From: Lachnospiraceae bacterium
GTDB taxonomy: Bacteria; Bacillota; Clostridia; Lachnospirales; Lachnospiraceae
DNA: 64,000 bases
Assembly: GCA_016291655.1 (NCBI GenBank)
Contig: JAEEYF010000030.1
Coordinates: 1 to 64,000, forward strand
Reading direction: 5' to 3'
Below the pieces are notes generated by a model, which saw only the letters and a program-made list of their open reading frames with translations, searched no databases and was not told the origin of the DNA. The translations under genes were made by a program, and so were the position numbers. Position 1 is the stretch's first letter. Every line of letters begins with the position of its first letter. Below, in pieces: positions 1-8,692 of the stretch.

Positions 1-2
1 AT

Positions 3-128
3 TCGGAGGCCCTGCTTGATGAAATAGAGGATAGGATTGATGAAGTGAATGATGAAGTGGATCAGCTATCAAATAAGATAGATGAGGCAGAGAACAGAGC
101 AAAGCAGCTAAAATCATCATTAGACTAA
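3..128 (+). CDS. C-terminal end of a coiled-coil protein (partial)
   Basis: The window opens inside a gene. The only open frame (starting at base 3) encodes about 41 residues ending at TAA 126-128. The tail is strongly charged, with spaced hydrophobic residues (EIEDRIDEVNDEVDQL), so it reads as an amphipathic coiled coil. A terminator follows at 190-230, so this ends its transcription unit. The rest of the gene lies outside, and I do not recognise the family. Confidence 0.6.
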   Translation, partial: SEALLDEIEDRIDEVNDEVDQLSNKIDEAENRAKQLKSSLD

Positions 129-146
129 CTAAACGGCAAGATTTAA

Positions 147-175
147 TGATCCCCGGGGACGGGGTTATGGTGTCA
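147..175 (+). repeat. Dispersed palindromic G-rich repeat, copy 1
   Basis: A 29-bp unit that starts TGATCCC, has a GGGGACGGGG core and ends GGTGTCA, followed by TTTT. Five further copies lie at 49861, 50879, 52471, 52506 and 53005. It sits between the preceding stop codon and the terminator at 190-230. It looks like a REP-like or small non-autonomous element; no transposase is nearby. Confidence 0.85.
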
Positions 176-189
176 TTTTGCTCAATTTA

Positions 190-230
190 CCCCGAAACTG
201 TTGAATGGCAACCGTTTCGGGGCGTTTTTT
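190..230 (+). terminator. Intrinsic terminator
   Basis: CCCCGAAAC at 190-198 pairs with GTTTCGGGG at 214-222 and is followed by CGTTTTTT. It ends the partial coiled-coil gene. The rest of the gap, 231-437, carries a C-rich stretch (near 260-285) of no clear function and then the leader of the pilus-like operon. Confidence 0.85.
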
Positions 231-322
231 ATGTTCGGACTTGAAAAAGAAGGAAACTTCCCCCCCGAGGGCAGGGATCCCCCCGAACAGGAATCAAACA
301 GCCATCTAATTGTACGTAGTTG

Positions 323-351
323 TTGCACAATAAGTTCAAATGTGCTAACAT
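323..351 (+). promoter_or_regulatory. Possible promoter of the pilus-like operon
   Basis: TTGCAC (323-328), a 17-bp spacer and TAACAT (346-351). It would give a leader of about 80 nt before the GTG at 438. The -10 is weak and other AT-rich candidates lie nearby. Confidence 0.35.
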
Positions 352-437
352 TCCTAACATAGGCGTACTATGTTTTGATTAACATGAGGGAAATGTGCAT
401 TATATGATATGCTGCTTTAAAAATTTGGAGGAATGTT

Positions 438-1481
438 GTGAAAAAAAGGATAAGCAGGTTTACCGCTGACGAAACCGCAAATTTTTGTTCTCAGATAGCC
501 ATGCTGTTAAATGGCGGTATTTCATTATTTGAAGGCATAGAAATGTTCTATGAGGAAGCAGATAACTCGGCGGTCAAAGAAACAATGAAGAAGATCGGCG
601 ATGAATTGAGAGAAGGCAGTTCTCTCGGTGATGCGCTGGAGAAAACGAAAGCGTTTCCCGCATATATGACACAAATGGTGGAAGTGGGCGAAAAAACAGG
701 CAAGCTGGAAGATGTAATGAACGCCCTTGCCGCTTACTATGAAAGAGAAAGTGCCGTTAATGCGGGGATCAAGAATGTAATAATGTATCCGGTAATGCTC
801 TTTTCCATGATGGCGATCATTCTGATCGCGCTGGTTACAAAGATACTGCCGATGTTCGAAGCGGTGTTCTACGAACTTGACAACAAGACTCCGGGCGCGG
901 AATCGATGATGGATACAAGCCTTGCGGTAAGCAGAATCACCGCGGTGATCGTTTTTGGCATATTGGTGGTTCTTTTGGGCGTCCTCTTAGCCTACAGGCT
1001 TAAGAACGGAGCAGATGAGCTGGGAAAATTGATAAACAGACTTCCCTTCGCGTCAAACCTCTCCGAAAAGCTTGGAAAAGACAGATTCCTTGCTGCCCTG
1101 TCGGTTATGGTGGGAAGCGGAATGGAAATGGGGGAAGCGGTGGAAAGAGCTTCCGAACTTCCGGATGATGCGAATGCTTCCGCCATGGCAGAGCAGGCGG
1201 TGGAGATGATAAAAGCAAGAGAGCCTCTTGATGACGCACTTCAAAAAAGCGGGATCCTTTCGAGCCTGGAAAGCAGAATGCTGGGCGTCGGCATGAAGAC
1301 CGGAGCCGCAGATCGGGTACTGGAAAAACTCAGCAGCCGCCACGATGAAGAGATAGGAAACCGTCTGAACAGCCTTTCGGCAAAGATCGAAGTGGGGCTT
1401 GTCGTTATTCTTACGGTTCTTGTAGGTGTGATCCTACTAATGGTAATGATGCCGCTTATCAGCGTTATAGCATCGATATGA
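438..1481 (+). CDS. Type II secretion/type IV pilus platform protein, GspF/PilC family
   Basis: A 347-residue inner-membrane platform protein. It should anchor assembly of a pilus or pseudopilus and couple it to the cytoplasmic ATPase. Two GspF-type helical repeats are visible: the first at about 10-115, with the pattern LLNGGISLFEG and GEKTGKLEDV, the second at about 215-320, with GVGMKTGAADRVLEKLS. Hydrophobic segments lie at about 119-141, 166-188 and 320-342, as in the family. It is shorter than Gram-negative PilC (about 400 residues). The start is GTG, with GGAGG at 427-431. It is the first of six co-directional genes ending in a PilT-like ATPase. Family assignment is firm; which machine it serves is inference. 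Confidence 0.85.
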   Translation: MKKRISRFTADETANFCSQIAMLLNGGISLFEGIEMFYEEADNSAVKETMKKIGDELREGSSLGDALEKTKAFPAYMTQMVEVGEKTGKLEDVMNALAAYYERESAVNAGIKNVIMYPVMLFSMMAIILIALVTKILPMFEAVFYELDNKTPGAESMMDTSLAVSRITAVIVFGILVVLLGVLLAYRLKNGADELGKLINRLPFASNLSEKLGKDRFLAALSVMVGSGMEMGEAVERASELPDDANASAMAEQAVEMIKAREPLDDALQKSGILSSLESRMLGVGMKTGAADRVLEKLSSRHDEEIGNRLNSLSAKIEVGLVVILTVLVGVILLMVMMPLISVIASI

Positions 1482-1496
1482 TCCGGGGTTATACAT

Positions 1497-1826
1497 ATGA
1501 GTTATAATGAAGAAAACATGATATTCAGATCAAGGCGGGCGGAACTTTTACGTCAGAGCGCGTTGTTTATTTTGGCTATCGTTTTATTGGTGTTCATGGT
1601 CACCAAAATAAACAGCTTTTACAGCAGACAGAATATCTCGCTGATAAAGCAGAGTGTGCAAAGAGCGGCTGTTGAGTGTTATTCGGTCGAGGGCATATAT
1701 CCCCCGGATATTGATTATCTTGTTGATAATTATTCGCTGACCTACAACAGTGACAGATATTATATTTTCTATGAGACCTTTGCATCAAACGTGATGCCTA
1801 CGATTGAGGTTTATGAGAGAAAATAA
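1497..1826 (+). CDS. Small membrane-anchored pseudopilin-like protein
   Basis: 109 residues: a short basic N terminus, one hydrophobic helix at about 22-42, then a small extracytoplasmic domain. The segment AVECYSVEGIYPPDIDYL resembles the C-terminal part of GspG/ComGC-like pseudopilins, where a Tyr-Pro-Pro motif is common. There is no clear Gly/Glu+5 prepilin cleavage site, so it may be a non-processed accessory protein. It starts 15 bp after the GspF-like gene and ends 2 bp before the next gene. The specific role is unknown. Confidence 0.6.
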   Translation: MSYNEENMIFRSRRAELLRQSALFILAIVLLVFMVTKINSFYSRQNISLIKQSVQRAAVECYSVEGIYPPDIDYLVDNYSLTYNSDRYYIFYETFASNVMPTIEVYERK

Positions 1827-1828
1827 CT

Positions 1829-2317
1829 ATGAGATATGAAGAAAAAAGGTCGAAAAGAATATACAACCTGAGCATGAACATCATAACCTGGGTGTTTGCG
1901 GTTTGCGGTATGGCGCTCGTTGCAGTGGGCATAATGGAATATAAAAACATTGCAACCACCAACGTGGAAACCTACAAACTGAGGACTTCCCTCTCTTATG
2001 TTGCGACAAAGGTGAGACAAAACGATACGACGGATGGGGTTGAACTCAAAAATGTTAACGGTATCGAGACCCTTCTCCTTTACGAAAAGACGGAAGGAAA
2101 GGACTACGAAACCGCTATCTACTGCTATGACGGCGTATTGCGTGAGTACTATCACGAAAAGGGCAGTGAGTTTGAACCGAGGAACGGTTTTGAAGTGGTT
2201 GCTGTTCAAGCGTTTGATTTTGAGCAACAGACAGCGGGGATGCTCAGGATCACAGCCACGGAGGTTGACGGAAGAAAAGAAAGCATGTATATAAGCCTGG
2301 ATTCGACAAAGAGGTAA
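1829..2317 (+). CDS. Membrane-anchored protein of the pilus-like cluster (DUF4860-like)
   Basis: 162 residues with one N-terminal membrane helix at about 18-38 and a soluble domain. The domain contains SLSYVATKVRQNDTTDGVEL and a pattern of short beta strands ending in MYISLDS. From memory this fits DUF4860-type proteins found in clostridial type IV pilus-like clusters, but I could not check. It lies between two other single-helix proteins, with 2 bp before it and 16 bp after it. It is probably a minor pseudopilin or assembly partner, exposed outside the membrane. Confidence 0.55.
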   Translation: MRYEEKRSKRIYNLSMNIITWVFAVCGMALVAVGIMEYKNIATTNVETYKLRTSLSYVATKVRQNDTTDGVELKNVNGIETLLLYEKTEGKDYETAIYCYDGVLREYYHEKGSEFEPRNGFEVVAVQAFDFEQQTAGMLRITATEVDGRKESMYISLDSTKR

Positions 2318-2333
2318 ACAAAGGGAGGGTTCA

Positions 2334-2783
2334 ATGAAAAGGAAGTTTACATCCCACCACGGGGCGGTGATGGTAGAACCGATCATAGTGCTGAGCTTCT
2401 TCGCGATAATCAGCGTTTTCCTGCTTCGTATGTTTGCTTCGACGGAAAAGGTCCGAAGCGGAGCTGAAAAGATGAGCAAGGCCGTGATCCGTGCGGAATC
2501 TGCGATTGAATACGTTCTGGGCTCATCGGAAGCGAACGGGGATCCCGAAAGCATAGGCTTTCAGATGGCAAATGACGGAAGAGGCTATATAAAATACTAC
2601 GATAAGAACTGGGAAGAAACCCAAACGGCAGGAAAGTACGTTATGACCTTGGAAGTCGAAAGTGAAAAGACTGCAGCGGGCGAAATGCTAAATTACAGGG
2701 TTTTGGTCAGTGAAACGGAAGAAAAAAAGGAAATATATGCGCTGACGGCCAAAAAATACAAGAGCGGAGGTAGAGGTGAATGA
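2334..2783 (+). CDS. Prepilin-like protein with a class III cleavage motif
   Basis: 149 residues. The N terminus carries a short basic leader ending in Gly, then AVMVEPIIVLSFFAIISVF. This gives Glu at +5 after the Gly, the hallmark of type IV prepilins cut by a prepilin peptidase. The rest is a soluble domain of about 115 residues. A ribosome site (GGGAGG) lies at 2322-2327. The stop overlaps the next start by 4 bp (ATGA), implying coupled translation. It is likely a minor pilin or pseudopilin. No prepilin peptidase is encoded in this window. Confidence 0.6.
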   Translation: MKRKFTSHHGAVMVEPIIVLSFFAIISVFLLRMFASTEKVRSGAEKMSKAVIRAESAIEYVLGSSEANGDPESIGFQMANDGRGYIKYYDKNWEETQTAGKYVMTLEVESEKTAAGEMLNYRVLVSETEEKKEIYALTAKKYKSGGRGE

Positions 2784-3241
2784 GAGTCAGTGAAAAAAAC
2801 ACCAATGTCGGCCTCGGACTTCCATCCGTATTTCTGATAGCGGTCGTTTTGGCGATGGTAACATTTGCCCTGCTTGCTCTGAGGTCTGCGCAAGCAGAGA
2901 AAAAACTGGCGGATAAGACAGGAGAGTCGGTCGGCGATTACTATGCAATGGAAAGCAGGGCGGAGGAACTGATCGCCCGGCTGGAGGAAACGGTTGTTTC
3001 GGGAGGAACAACGGCGGAAAAGCTTGAAAAGCTCCGTGTTGATAACAGAGTCGAAGAGGCTGAGTACACTTCCGACGAAGGGATCTATGTAGTCAGGTTC
3101 AAGATAGCGTCGGATAAGAAAGAAGACATGGGGATATATGCAAAGGTCTTTTTTTCGGAAAAAGGGGGATATGATATAGGGGAATGGAAAATGGTAAAGG
3201 AAGAACACGAAAAAGGGTATGACATTATACTTCCCGACTGA
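2780..3241 (+). CDS. Pseudopilin-like single-helix protein
   Basis: 153 residues. A polar N terminus (to about residue 13) is followed by a hydrophobic helix (about 14-35) beginning LGLPSVFLIAVVLAM, then a charged domain with heptad-like spacing (AMESRAEELIARLEE). It lacks the +5 Glu, as is true of some minor pseudopilins such as GspK, so it could cap the fibre. That role is a guess from position. It overlaps the preceding gene by 4 bp and lies 38 bp before the ATPase gene. Confidence 0.5.
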   Translation: MRVSEKNTNVGLGLPSVFLIAVVLAMVTFALLALRSAQAEKKLADKTGESVGDYYAMESRAEELIARLEETVVSGGTTAEKLEKLRVDNRVEEAEYTSDEGIYVVRFKIASDKKEDMGIYAKVFFSEKGGYDIGEWKMVKEEHEKGYDIILPD

Positions 3242-3279
3242 ACAGCGGGTATAGAAGATCGGAATAGCGGAGATGCATT

Positions 3280-4338
3280 ATGGAACTTGTGGACATTTTA
3301 AAAACAGCGGTGGAAAAAAAAGCGTCGGACATATTCTTTGTTGTTGGACAGCCTATTACCTACAAGATCGAGAATACGCTTGAAAAGCACGATGATCAAA
3401 AACTTTGGGTGGATGACACAAAAAGGATCACCGACGGGCTGTATGAATTGGCAAAACGGGACAATAAAAGGTTTGTCACAACCGGAGATGACGATTTCTC
3501 GGTTTCGGTAGCTCAGGTAGGACGTTTCCGTGTTAATGTTTTTAAGCAGAGAGGCTCCTGCAGTGCGGTTTTGAGAGTTGTGAATTTCTCGCTTCCGAAC
3601 TATGAGGAAATGGGAATTCCCGACACGGTCATGAATCTGGCCAACCTCAAAAAGGGACTGGTTCTCGTTACGGGAGCAGCAGGAAGCGGAAAAAGCACCA
3701 CTATCTCATACATAATCGATCGGATCAATGAAACCAGAAACTGTCACATATTGACTCTTGAGGATCCGATAGAATTCCTGCACAAGCATAAAAAGAGCAT
3801 AGTCAGCCAGCGAGAGATCAATCTCGACAGCGAAAGCTATGCAAAGGCACTCAGAGCGGGAATGCGTCAGTCACCGGATGTAATTCTGGTCGGCGAGATG
3901 CGAGACCTGGAGACCATAGAGATCGCCATGACGGCCGCGGAAACAGGCCATTTGGTATTGTCCACACTTCATACGGTCGGGGTGTCCAATGCCATAGACA
4001 GGATCATAGATGTTTTCCCCGCCGCTCAACAGCAGCAGATGAGATTTCAGATGTCAATGGTGCTTCAGGCGATCGTTTCCCAGCAATTGGTTCCGGGCAT
4101 TAACGGAAAGCAGGTACCGGCTTTTGAGATCCTTAAGGCAAACAATGCGATCAGAACATTGATACGCGAAGGCAAGGGACATCAGATAGCTTCGGCTATG
4201 CAGGCTTCGGGCAAGACCGAGATGATCACTATGGACAGATGTTTGGCTGCCATGTATAAATACGGGCAGATAGAGGCAGAGGTTGCGATGGATTATTCAA
4301 CGGAACCGGATGCCATGAAGCGGCTTTTGGGTTTATAG
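3280..4338 (+). CDS. pilT: Type IV pilus ATPase, PilT family
   Basis: A 352-residue cytoplasmic secretion ATPase. An N-terminal PAS-like N2D region is followed by the core ATPase: Walker A GAAGSGKSTT at about 132, an Asp box near ILTLEDPIE, Walker B DVILVGEMRD at about 200, and a His box TGHLVLSTLHT. Size and the GEMRD motif match PilT (retraction) rather than the longer PilB (extension). No PilB is seen in the window. It is the last gene of the six-gene operon and presumably works on the platform protein at 438-1481. Whether it powers retraction or, as sole motor, both directions cannot be told. Confidence 0.85.
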   Translation: MELVDILKTAVEKKASDIFFVVGQPITYKIENTLEKHDDQKLWVDDTKRITDGLYELAKRDNKRFVTTGDDDFSVSVAQVGRFRVNVFKQRGSCSAVLRVVNFSLPNYEEMGIPDTVMNLANLKKGLVLVTGAAGSGKSTTISYIIDRINETRNCHILTLEDPIEFLHKHKKSIVSQREINLDSESYAKALRAGMRQSPDVILVGEMRDLETIEIAMTAAETGHLVLSTLHTVGVSNAIDRIIDVFPAAQQQQMRFQMSMVLQAIVSQQLVPGINGKQVPAFEILKANNAIRTLIREGKGHQIASAMQASGKTEMITMDRCLAAMYKYGQIEAEVAMDYSTEPDAMKRLLGL

Positions 4339-4381
4339 AGTAAAATAGGGGTTTTCTGACTATATGCAAGGAGGATCGGCT

Positions 4382-5263
4382 TTGCAAAAGGGGATAGTAC
4401 AAAACAGAAAACGTCTGACGCTGATCCTTTGCTCTATCCTGGCAATCATCATGTTCACTGCATGTGGAGATGCTGCGACAGAGGCTCCCAAGGGATCACA
4501 AGATACGAAAAGCGTCACAACAGGCTCGTTTACGGATAATAAAAACGGGACGGTCTCGTTTTCGTACAATAATACAAACAAGGAAAGGTGTAAGGTGGTG
4601 ACCCGGCTTGAGGGCGGGAAAATGTACCAGTACGATGTTCCGCAGGGAGAATGCGAAATGGTGTTTCCCTTGTCTCAGGGTAACGGAACCTATGTGGTGT
4701 ATCTGTGCATCAATACCACGGGAAACAGGTATTCGGTTCTGGAGTCAGTGAACATAACCCTTGATCTGGAGGACGACCTGAAAACCTTCCTCTGCTCGAA
4801 TCGTATAATCGACTGGGACAAGGAAAATGAGGCTATCAAGAAGGCATATGCCTTGACGAAGAACTCGGAAACCGACGAGGATAAGATAGGGATCATTTAC
4901 GATTATATGGTGGAAAACTTTTCCTATGACTATGACAAAATGGAAAACATAGACAAGCTCGCATCCGAAAGTGCTTACGTTCCCGATATAGATGAAACCT
5001 ACGCGGCCAAGATGGGCATATGCTATGATATTTCGGCTCTGACGGCGGCAATGCTCAGAAGCATATCGATACCCGCAAAGGTTGTGACCGGATATTCAAG
5101 CAATACGATCAGCTATCATGCCTGGAACAGGATCTATTTCATGAAAAGGAAGGACTGGCGGACGGTTGACATAACCTATGATATAGAGATGTATAAAGAC
5201 GGAAAGAGATACTCGATGATCAAGAATGATGATTACTATCAAAACATCATGTATGAGTATTGA
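4382..5263 (+). CDS. Transglutaminase-like domain lipoprotein
   Basis: About 293 residues. An in-frame ATG exists at 4364, but AAGGAGG (4368-4374) lies just after it and points to TTG at 4382. From there the protein starts with a lipoprotein signal ending in the lipobox FTAC. The C-terminal half carries a transglutaminase/papain-fold core: Cys214 (GICYD), His246 (YHAWN) and Asp263 (TVDIT). Such proteins are proteases, cross-linkers or inactive binding modules at the cell surface; the triad is intact here, so catalysis is plausible. It lies 43 bp after pilT and 62 bp before the polysaccharide regulators. The substrate is unknown. Confidence 0.75.
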   Translation: MQKGIVQNRKRLTLILCSILAIIMFTACGDAATEAPKGSQDTKSVTTGSFTDNKNGTVSFSYNNTNKERCKVVTRLEGGKMYQYDVPQGECEMVFPLSQGNGTYVVYLCINTTGNRYSVLESVNITLDLEDDLKTFLCSNRIIDWDKENEAIKKAYALTKNSETDEDKIGIIYDYMVENFSYDYDKMENIDKLASESAYVPDIDETYAAKMGICYDISALTAAMLRSISIPAKVVTGYSSNTISYHAWNRIYFMKRKDWRTVDITYDIEMYKDGKRYSMIKNDDYYQNIMYEY

Positions 5264-5325
5264 CGGGTGAATGCAACGGTGACGCGGCAGCGGCGCCGTG
5301 TAAATAATTGGGAAGAGAATAAAAA

Positions 5326-6069
5326 ATGGAGGAAATGTATGACATGCATATCCACCTGATCTTCGGGGTGGATGACGGACCGAAGGAAATTGAGGAATCT
5401 ATCGGAATGCTTGAGCAGGCCGCGCAGGAGGGGGTAAAGATCCTGATAGCAACGCCGCACAAGCGATACGGTATGTTTGAGTATGACATCGGTACCGTCG
5501 AAAAAAACTACGAAGAACTAAAGATCAAAGCAGAGGAGTTGGGAATAAGGCTCTGCCTGGGTTGCGAATACCATGCATGCAGTGAGATGATCAGTGATCT
5601 GAAAGAAGGAAAGGTCCACACTTTGTGCGATACAGACTATGTGTTGTGCGAATTTGCTTTTTCTACCGAGGATTCCGAGATGGAGGATGCTGTCTATCGA
5701 TTGATCGCCAACGGCTACAAGCCGATCATTGCGCACGTGGAACGCTACAGAGCAATACAAAAGAGACCGACCTTTTGCCGGGAATTAAGAAAAAAAGGTG
5801 CATATATTCAGGTGAATGCAGGAAGCCTTGTGGGGGAGGATGGCGGAATACTCCGCAAAACTGCAAGGTTTTTGCTTAAACACGAATTAGTGGACGTGAT
5901 CGCAAGCGATGCTCACGGAACAAAATACCGCAGAAGTGCTCTTGCAAAAGCATACAGGTATGTGGTAAAAAGATATACTGAAGATTATGCCAAAGAACTG
6001 TTCACGGAAATTACTTGGGATATTATGAACAGTGCAACGAAATGTGAAAGGAAAGCTTCCGATGAATGA
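5326..6069 (+). CDS. cpsB: Tyrosine-protein phosphatase, CpsB/YwqE family (PHP fold)
   Basis: A 247-residue metal-dependent phosphatase that removes phosphate from the BY-kinase encoded two genes downstream, tuning capsule or exopolysaccharide assembly. The signature DMHIHLIFGVDDGP at the N terminus is the PHP metal site (HxH and DDG). Further ligands are in ATPHKRYG, IAHVERY and SDAHGT. The stop overlaps the start of the next gene by 8 bp (ATGAATGA), so CpsB and the Wzz-like adaptor are translationally coupled. Confidence 0.85.
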   Translation: MEEMYDMHIHLIFGVDDGPKEIEESIGMLEQAAQEGVKILIATPHKRYGMFEYDIGTVEKNYEELKIKAEELGIRLCLGCEYHACSEMISDLKEGKVHTLCDTDYVLCEFAFSTEDSEMEDAVYRLIANGYKPIIAHVERYRAIQKRPTFCRELRKKGAYIQVNAGSLVGEDGGILRKTARFLLKHELVDVIASDAHGTKYRRSALAKAYRYVVKRYTEDYAKELFTEITWDIMNSATKCERKASDE

Positions 6070-6847
6070 ACAATTGAAGGACACCGCAGATGAGTACTCC
6101 ATAGATCTCATTGCATTGATGATGGCACTGCTGCGCCATTGGAAGATCATTATCTTCGCAACCGTTACCCTTGCTGCCGGTGCGTTTGCTTACACAAAGT
6201 ATATGATCACTCCCATGTATGCATCCATGGCAAGATTGTATGTATTATCAAAAAGTACATCTCTTACAAGCCTTGCGGACATACAGCTTGGATCGAGCCT
6301 GACCAACGATTATCTTATTGTTGTGTCCAGCAGACCTGTTTTGGATCAGGTTATCGCGGATCTGAGACTTAACGAGAATTACAAGACTCTTTATGAGAAG
6401 GTAAAGGTAAGCAATCCGTCCAATACCCGTTATCTGGATATTACGGTTACGGATGCGAATCCCGAAAGGGCAAAAGCCATAGCCGACGACATTGCGGATG
6501 TATCTGCACGTTTTATCTCCGAAAAGATGGATCAGGATCCGCCTTCGGTCATCCAATACGGTTATACAGACAATGATAAGGTTTCTCCGAGCATATTGAG
6601 AAACACGCTGACCGGTGGTTTTGTCGGTGCTTTTATCGCCGTAGCGATAGTCGTGATCTTCTCGCTGGTATATAACACCATTGATACTCCCGAAGACATA
6701 GAGAACAAGCTCGGACTGAAGCTTATAGCGCAGATCCCCATGGAGCGTGATGAAAAGGAAAGCCATTCATCCAAAAAGAGATCCGCATCAAAAAAGGGTG
6801 AAAAATCCGGAAATACAGTCAGGAAAGGACGGAAAGCAAGCAAGTGA
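6062..6847 (+). CDS. cpsC: Wzz/CpsC-like chain-length and kinase-activating membrane protein
   Basis: 261 residues. I chose ATG 6062, since GAAAGGAAAG lies at 6046-6055 and family members begin near MNEQLKD; an in-frame ATG 30 bp upstream is less likely. Membrane helices lie near residues 25-45 and 180-205 and enclose an extracellular Wzz domain of about 130 residues. The cytoplasmic tail is very Lys/Ser-rich (SSKKRSASKKGEKS). Such adaptors activate the cognate BY-kinase and set polysaccharide length. It overlaps the kinase gene by 4 bp. Confidence 0.8.
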   Translation: MNEQLKDTADEYSIDLIALMMALLRHWKIIIFATVTLAAGAFAYTKYMITPMYASMARLYVLSKSTSLTSLADIQLGSSLTNDYLIVVSSRPVLDQVIADLRLNENYKTLYEKVKVSNPSNTRYLDITVTDANPERAKAIADDIADVSARFISEKMDQDPPSVIQYGYTDNDKVSPSILRNTLTGGFVGAFIAVAIVVIFSLVYNTIDTPEDIENKLGLKLIAQIPMERDEKESHSSKKRSASKKGEKSGNTVRKGRKASK

Positions 6848-7626
6848 AGACAATAACCATCGGAAATCCCGGTACGTTCAGCTATGCACTCCGTGAAGCT
6901 TTACGTACCTTAAAGACCAATATTAAATTCAGCGGCGATGACATTAAGGTCATCATGTTTACAAGTTCTGCACCGAATGAAGGAAAGAGCTCGGTAACCT
7001 TTAACCTTGCGAAATCCCTTACAGAATCGGGAAAGAACGTACTTCTGATCGATACGGATATACGTAAATCCGTGCTTGTGGGAAGACTTGAGGCTAAAAC
7101 CGAGGACGGATCCGAGATCATGGGACTCTCCCACTACCTCTCCGGTCAGCAGTCCATTGATGATACAACCTATATGACAAACATAGAGAAGCTGTACATC
7201 ATGTTTGCAGGACCTTCGGTTCCCAATCCTACGGAGCTTCTTGAAAAGAAGTATTTTTCCAAGCTCATAAAAAATGCAAGAGATTGTTTTGATTATGTAC
7301 TTGTGGATACGGCTCCTTTGGGAGCTGCGATAGATGCGGCCATCGTTGCCCGCCATTGCGACGCCACAGTATTCGTGGTTGCTCAAAACTGTGAACCCAG
7401 CAAGAGCATACTTTCCGCAAAGAATCAGATAGAGGCTGTGGGCGGCAAGATCCTCGGCGTTGTTCTCAACAAGGTCAATGTCGGTAAGATGGGCTACGGC
7501 AAGTACTACGGCGGATATTACAGAAGATATTACAAGAAGTATTATACAAACGATGAAACTGAGAAAAAGAGATTCTTGTTCTTTGGAAAAAAGAAAAAGA
7601 CTCAAAGCTCAGATAAAAGAAAGTAA
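6844..7626 (+). CDS. cpsD: BY-type tyrosine kinase, CpsD/CapB family
   Basis: A 260-residue cytoplasmic P-loop tyrosine kinase acting with the Wzz-like partner. Walker A is SSAPNEGKSS, Walker A' is VLLIDTDIRKS and Walker B is YVLVDTAPLG. The C terminus has the expected autophosphorylation cluster, unusually dense: repeated Tyr pairs in KYYGGYYRRYYKKYY. The start is GTG, overlapping the preceding gene by 4 bp. Phosphorylation of the tail is normally reversed by the CpsB phosphatase encoded two genes upstream. No glycosyltransferases follow, so this set may act on polysaccharide genes elsewhere. Confidence 0.9.
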   Translation: MKTITIGNPGTFSYALREALRTLKTNIKFSGDDIKVIMFTSSAPNEGKSSVTFNLAKSLTESGKNVLLIDTDIRKSVLVGRLEAKTEDGSEIMGLSHYLSGQQSIDDTTYMTNIEKLYIMFAGPSVPNPTELLEKKYFSKLIKNARDCFDYVLVDTAPLGAAIDAAIVARHCDATVFVVAQNCEPSKSILSAKNQIEAVGGKILGVVLNKVNVGKMGYGKYYGGYYRRYYKKYYTNDETEKKRFLFFGKKKKTQSSDKRK

Positions 7627-7637
7627 GAACTGAAGCT

Positions 7638-8660
7638 ATGCCGGAAAAAAGAACTGCAGTACTTTTATGCATATCATTCCTGATCCTTCTTGTGGCGGGA
7701 TTTGCCATATATGTTGTGATCGGGCTCGGAAACGGAACCCTTCACCTGGGCAATTCCGAAACTGTCGGCGAAACCTATGTATCGGATAAGAGCAACAGAT
7801 CGAGCGGGAAATGGAATGAAGGCGTAATAGAGTACGAAGGAAAGAAATACATATACAACAGCAATGTCCGGTCCTATCTGATCATGGGTGTGGACCGCGA
7901 AGGCCCTGCTGTGCCTGCGGAGGACTATGTCAGCGGAGGTCAGTCCGATGCCATGTTTCTGCTTGTGACGGACAAAAGCAGGAAAGAAGTGTCTGTTATA
8001 CCCATCAACAGAAACACCATGACGAAGATCGAGTTGTGTGATCAAAACGGTGATTATTACGGTAAATTTACGGCTCAGATCTGCCTTCAGCACGGATACG
8101 GGGACGGAATGAAGCAAAGCTGTTTGAAAACGGTGGAAGCGGTGTCTGCCCTGTTTTACGATGTACCGATCACCGGCTATGTGGCTATGAACATGGATGC
8201 CATGAGGATATTGAACAGGCTCGCGGGCGGGGTTACGGTAGAAGTGCTCGAGGACATTCAATACGGCGATGTGGAACTGAAGGAGGGAGAAAACGTTAAG
8301 CTTACGGATGACGAGGCATATGCCTACCTGAGATCCAGAGATTTTGCGGAATTCGGGGCGGCGGACAGGAGACTTGAGAGAGAGAAGCAATATGCTCTCG
8401 GACTTGTTGCGGGGCTTAAAGAGCAGGCGGGCGGTGACAGGAACAAGGCGCTGGCCATGTACAAGGAACTGGAACCCTATATTGTCACAAATATAGTTTT
8501 TGATGAGATCGTAGAAGATCTGATGCAATACGGATTTGATTCCTCAAAGATTCATGAAATTAAGGGTGAATCGGTAATGGGGAAAAAATATGAAGAATTT
8601 TATATTGACAAATCTGATTTATACGATAAAATAATCAGCATAATGTACAATTTAACTTAA
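7638..8660 (+). CDS. LytR-CpsA-Psr (LCP) family glycopolymer transferase
   Basis: A 340-residue membrane-anchored enzyme with one N-terminal helix (about 10-30). LCP proteins transfer lipid-linked glycopolymers to peptidoglycan or a protein. Seen motifs: YLIMGVDREG, GGQSDAMFL, and the Arg-rich block LRSRDFAEFGAADRRLER. The usual R-D-T/S motif reads NRNTM, with Asn in place of Asp, which may affect metal or pyrophosphate binding. It lies 11 bp after the kinase and probably belongs to the same operon, which makes attachment of a surface polysaccharide the natural role. Confidence 0.8.
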   Translation: MPEKRTAVLLCISFLILLVAGFAIYVVIGLGNGTLHLGNSETVGETYVSDKSNRSSGKWNEGVIEYEGKKYIYNSNVRSYLIMGVDREGPAVPAEDYVSGGQSDAMFLLVTDKSRKEVSVIPINRNTMTKIELCDQNGDYYGKFTAQICLQHGYGDGMKQSCLKTVEAVSALFYDVPITGYVAMNMDAMRILNRLAGGVTVEVLEDIQYGDVELKEGENVKLTDDEAYAYLRSRDFAEFGAADRRLEREKQYALGLVAGLKEQAGGDRNKALAMYKELEPYIVTNIVFDEIVEDLMQYGFDSSKIHEIKGESVMGKKYEEFYIDKSDLYDKIISIMYNLT

Positions 8661-8692
8661 GGGGAAATGTATAAGTTTAGGAGGAAAAACTT

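Noticed and set aside
7674-8528. 284-codon minus-strand frame opposite the LCP gene
   Set aside because: Shadow frame; the plus-strand product carries the LCP motifs.
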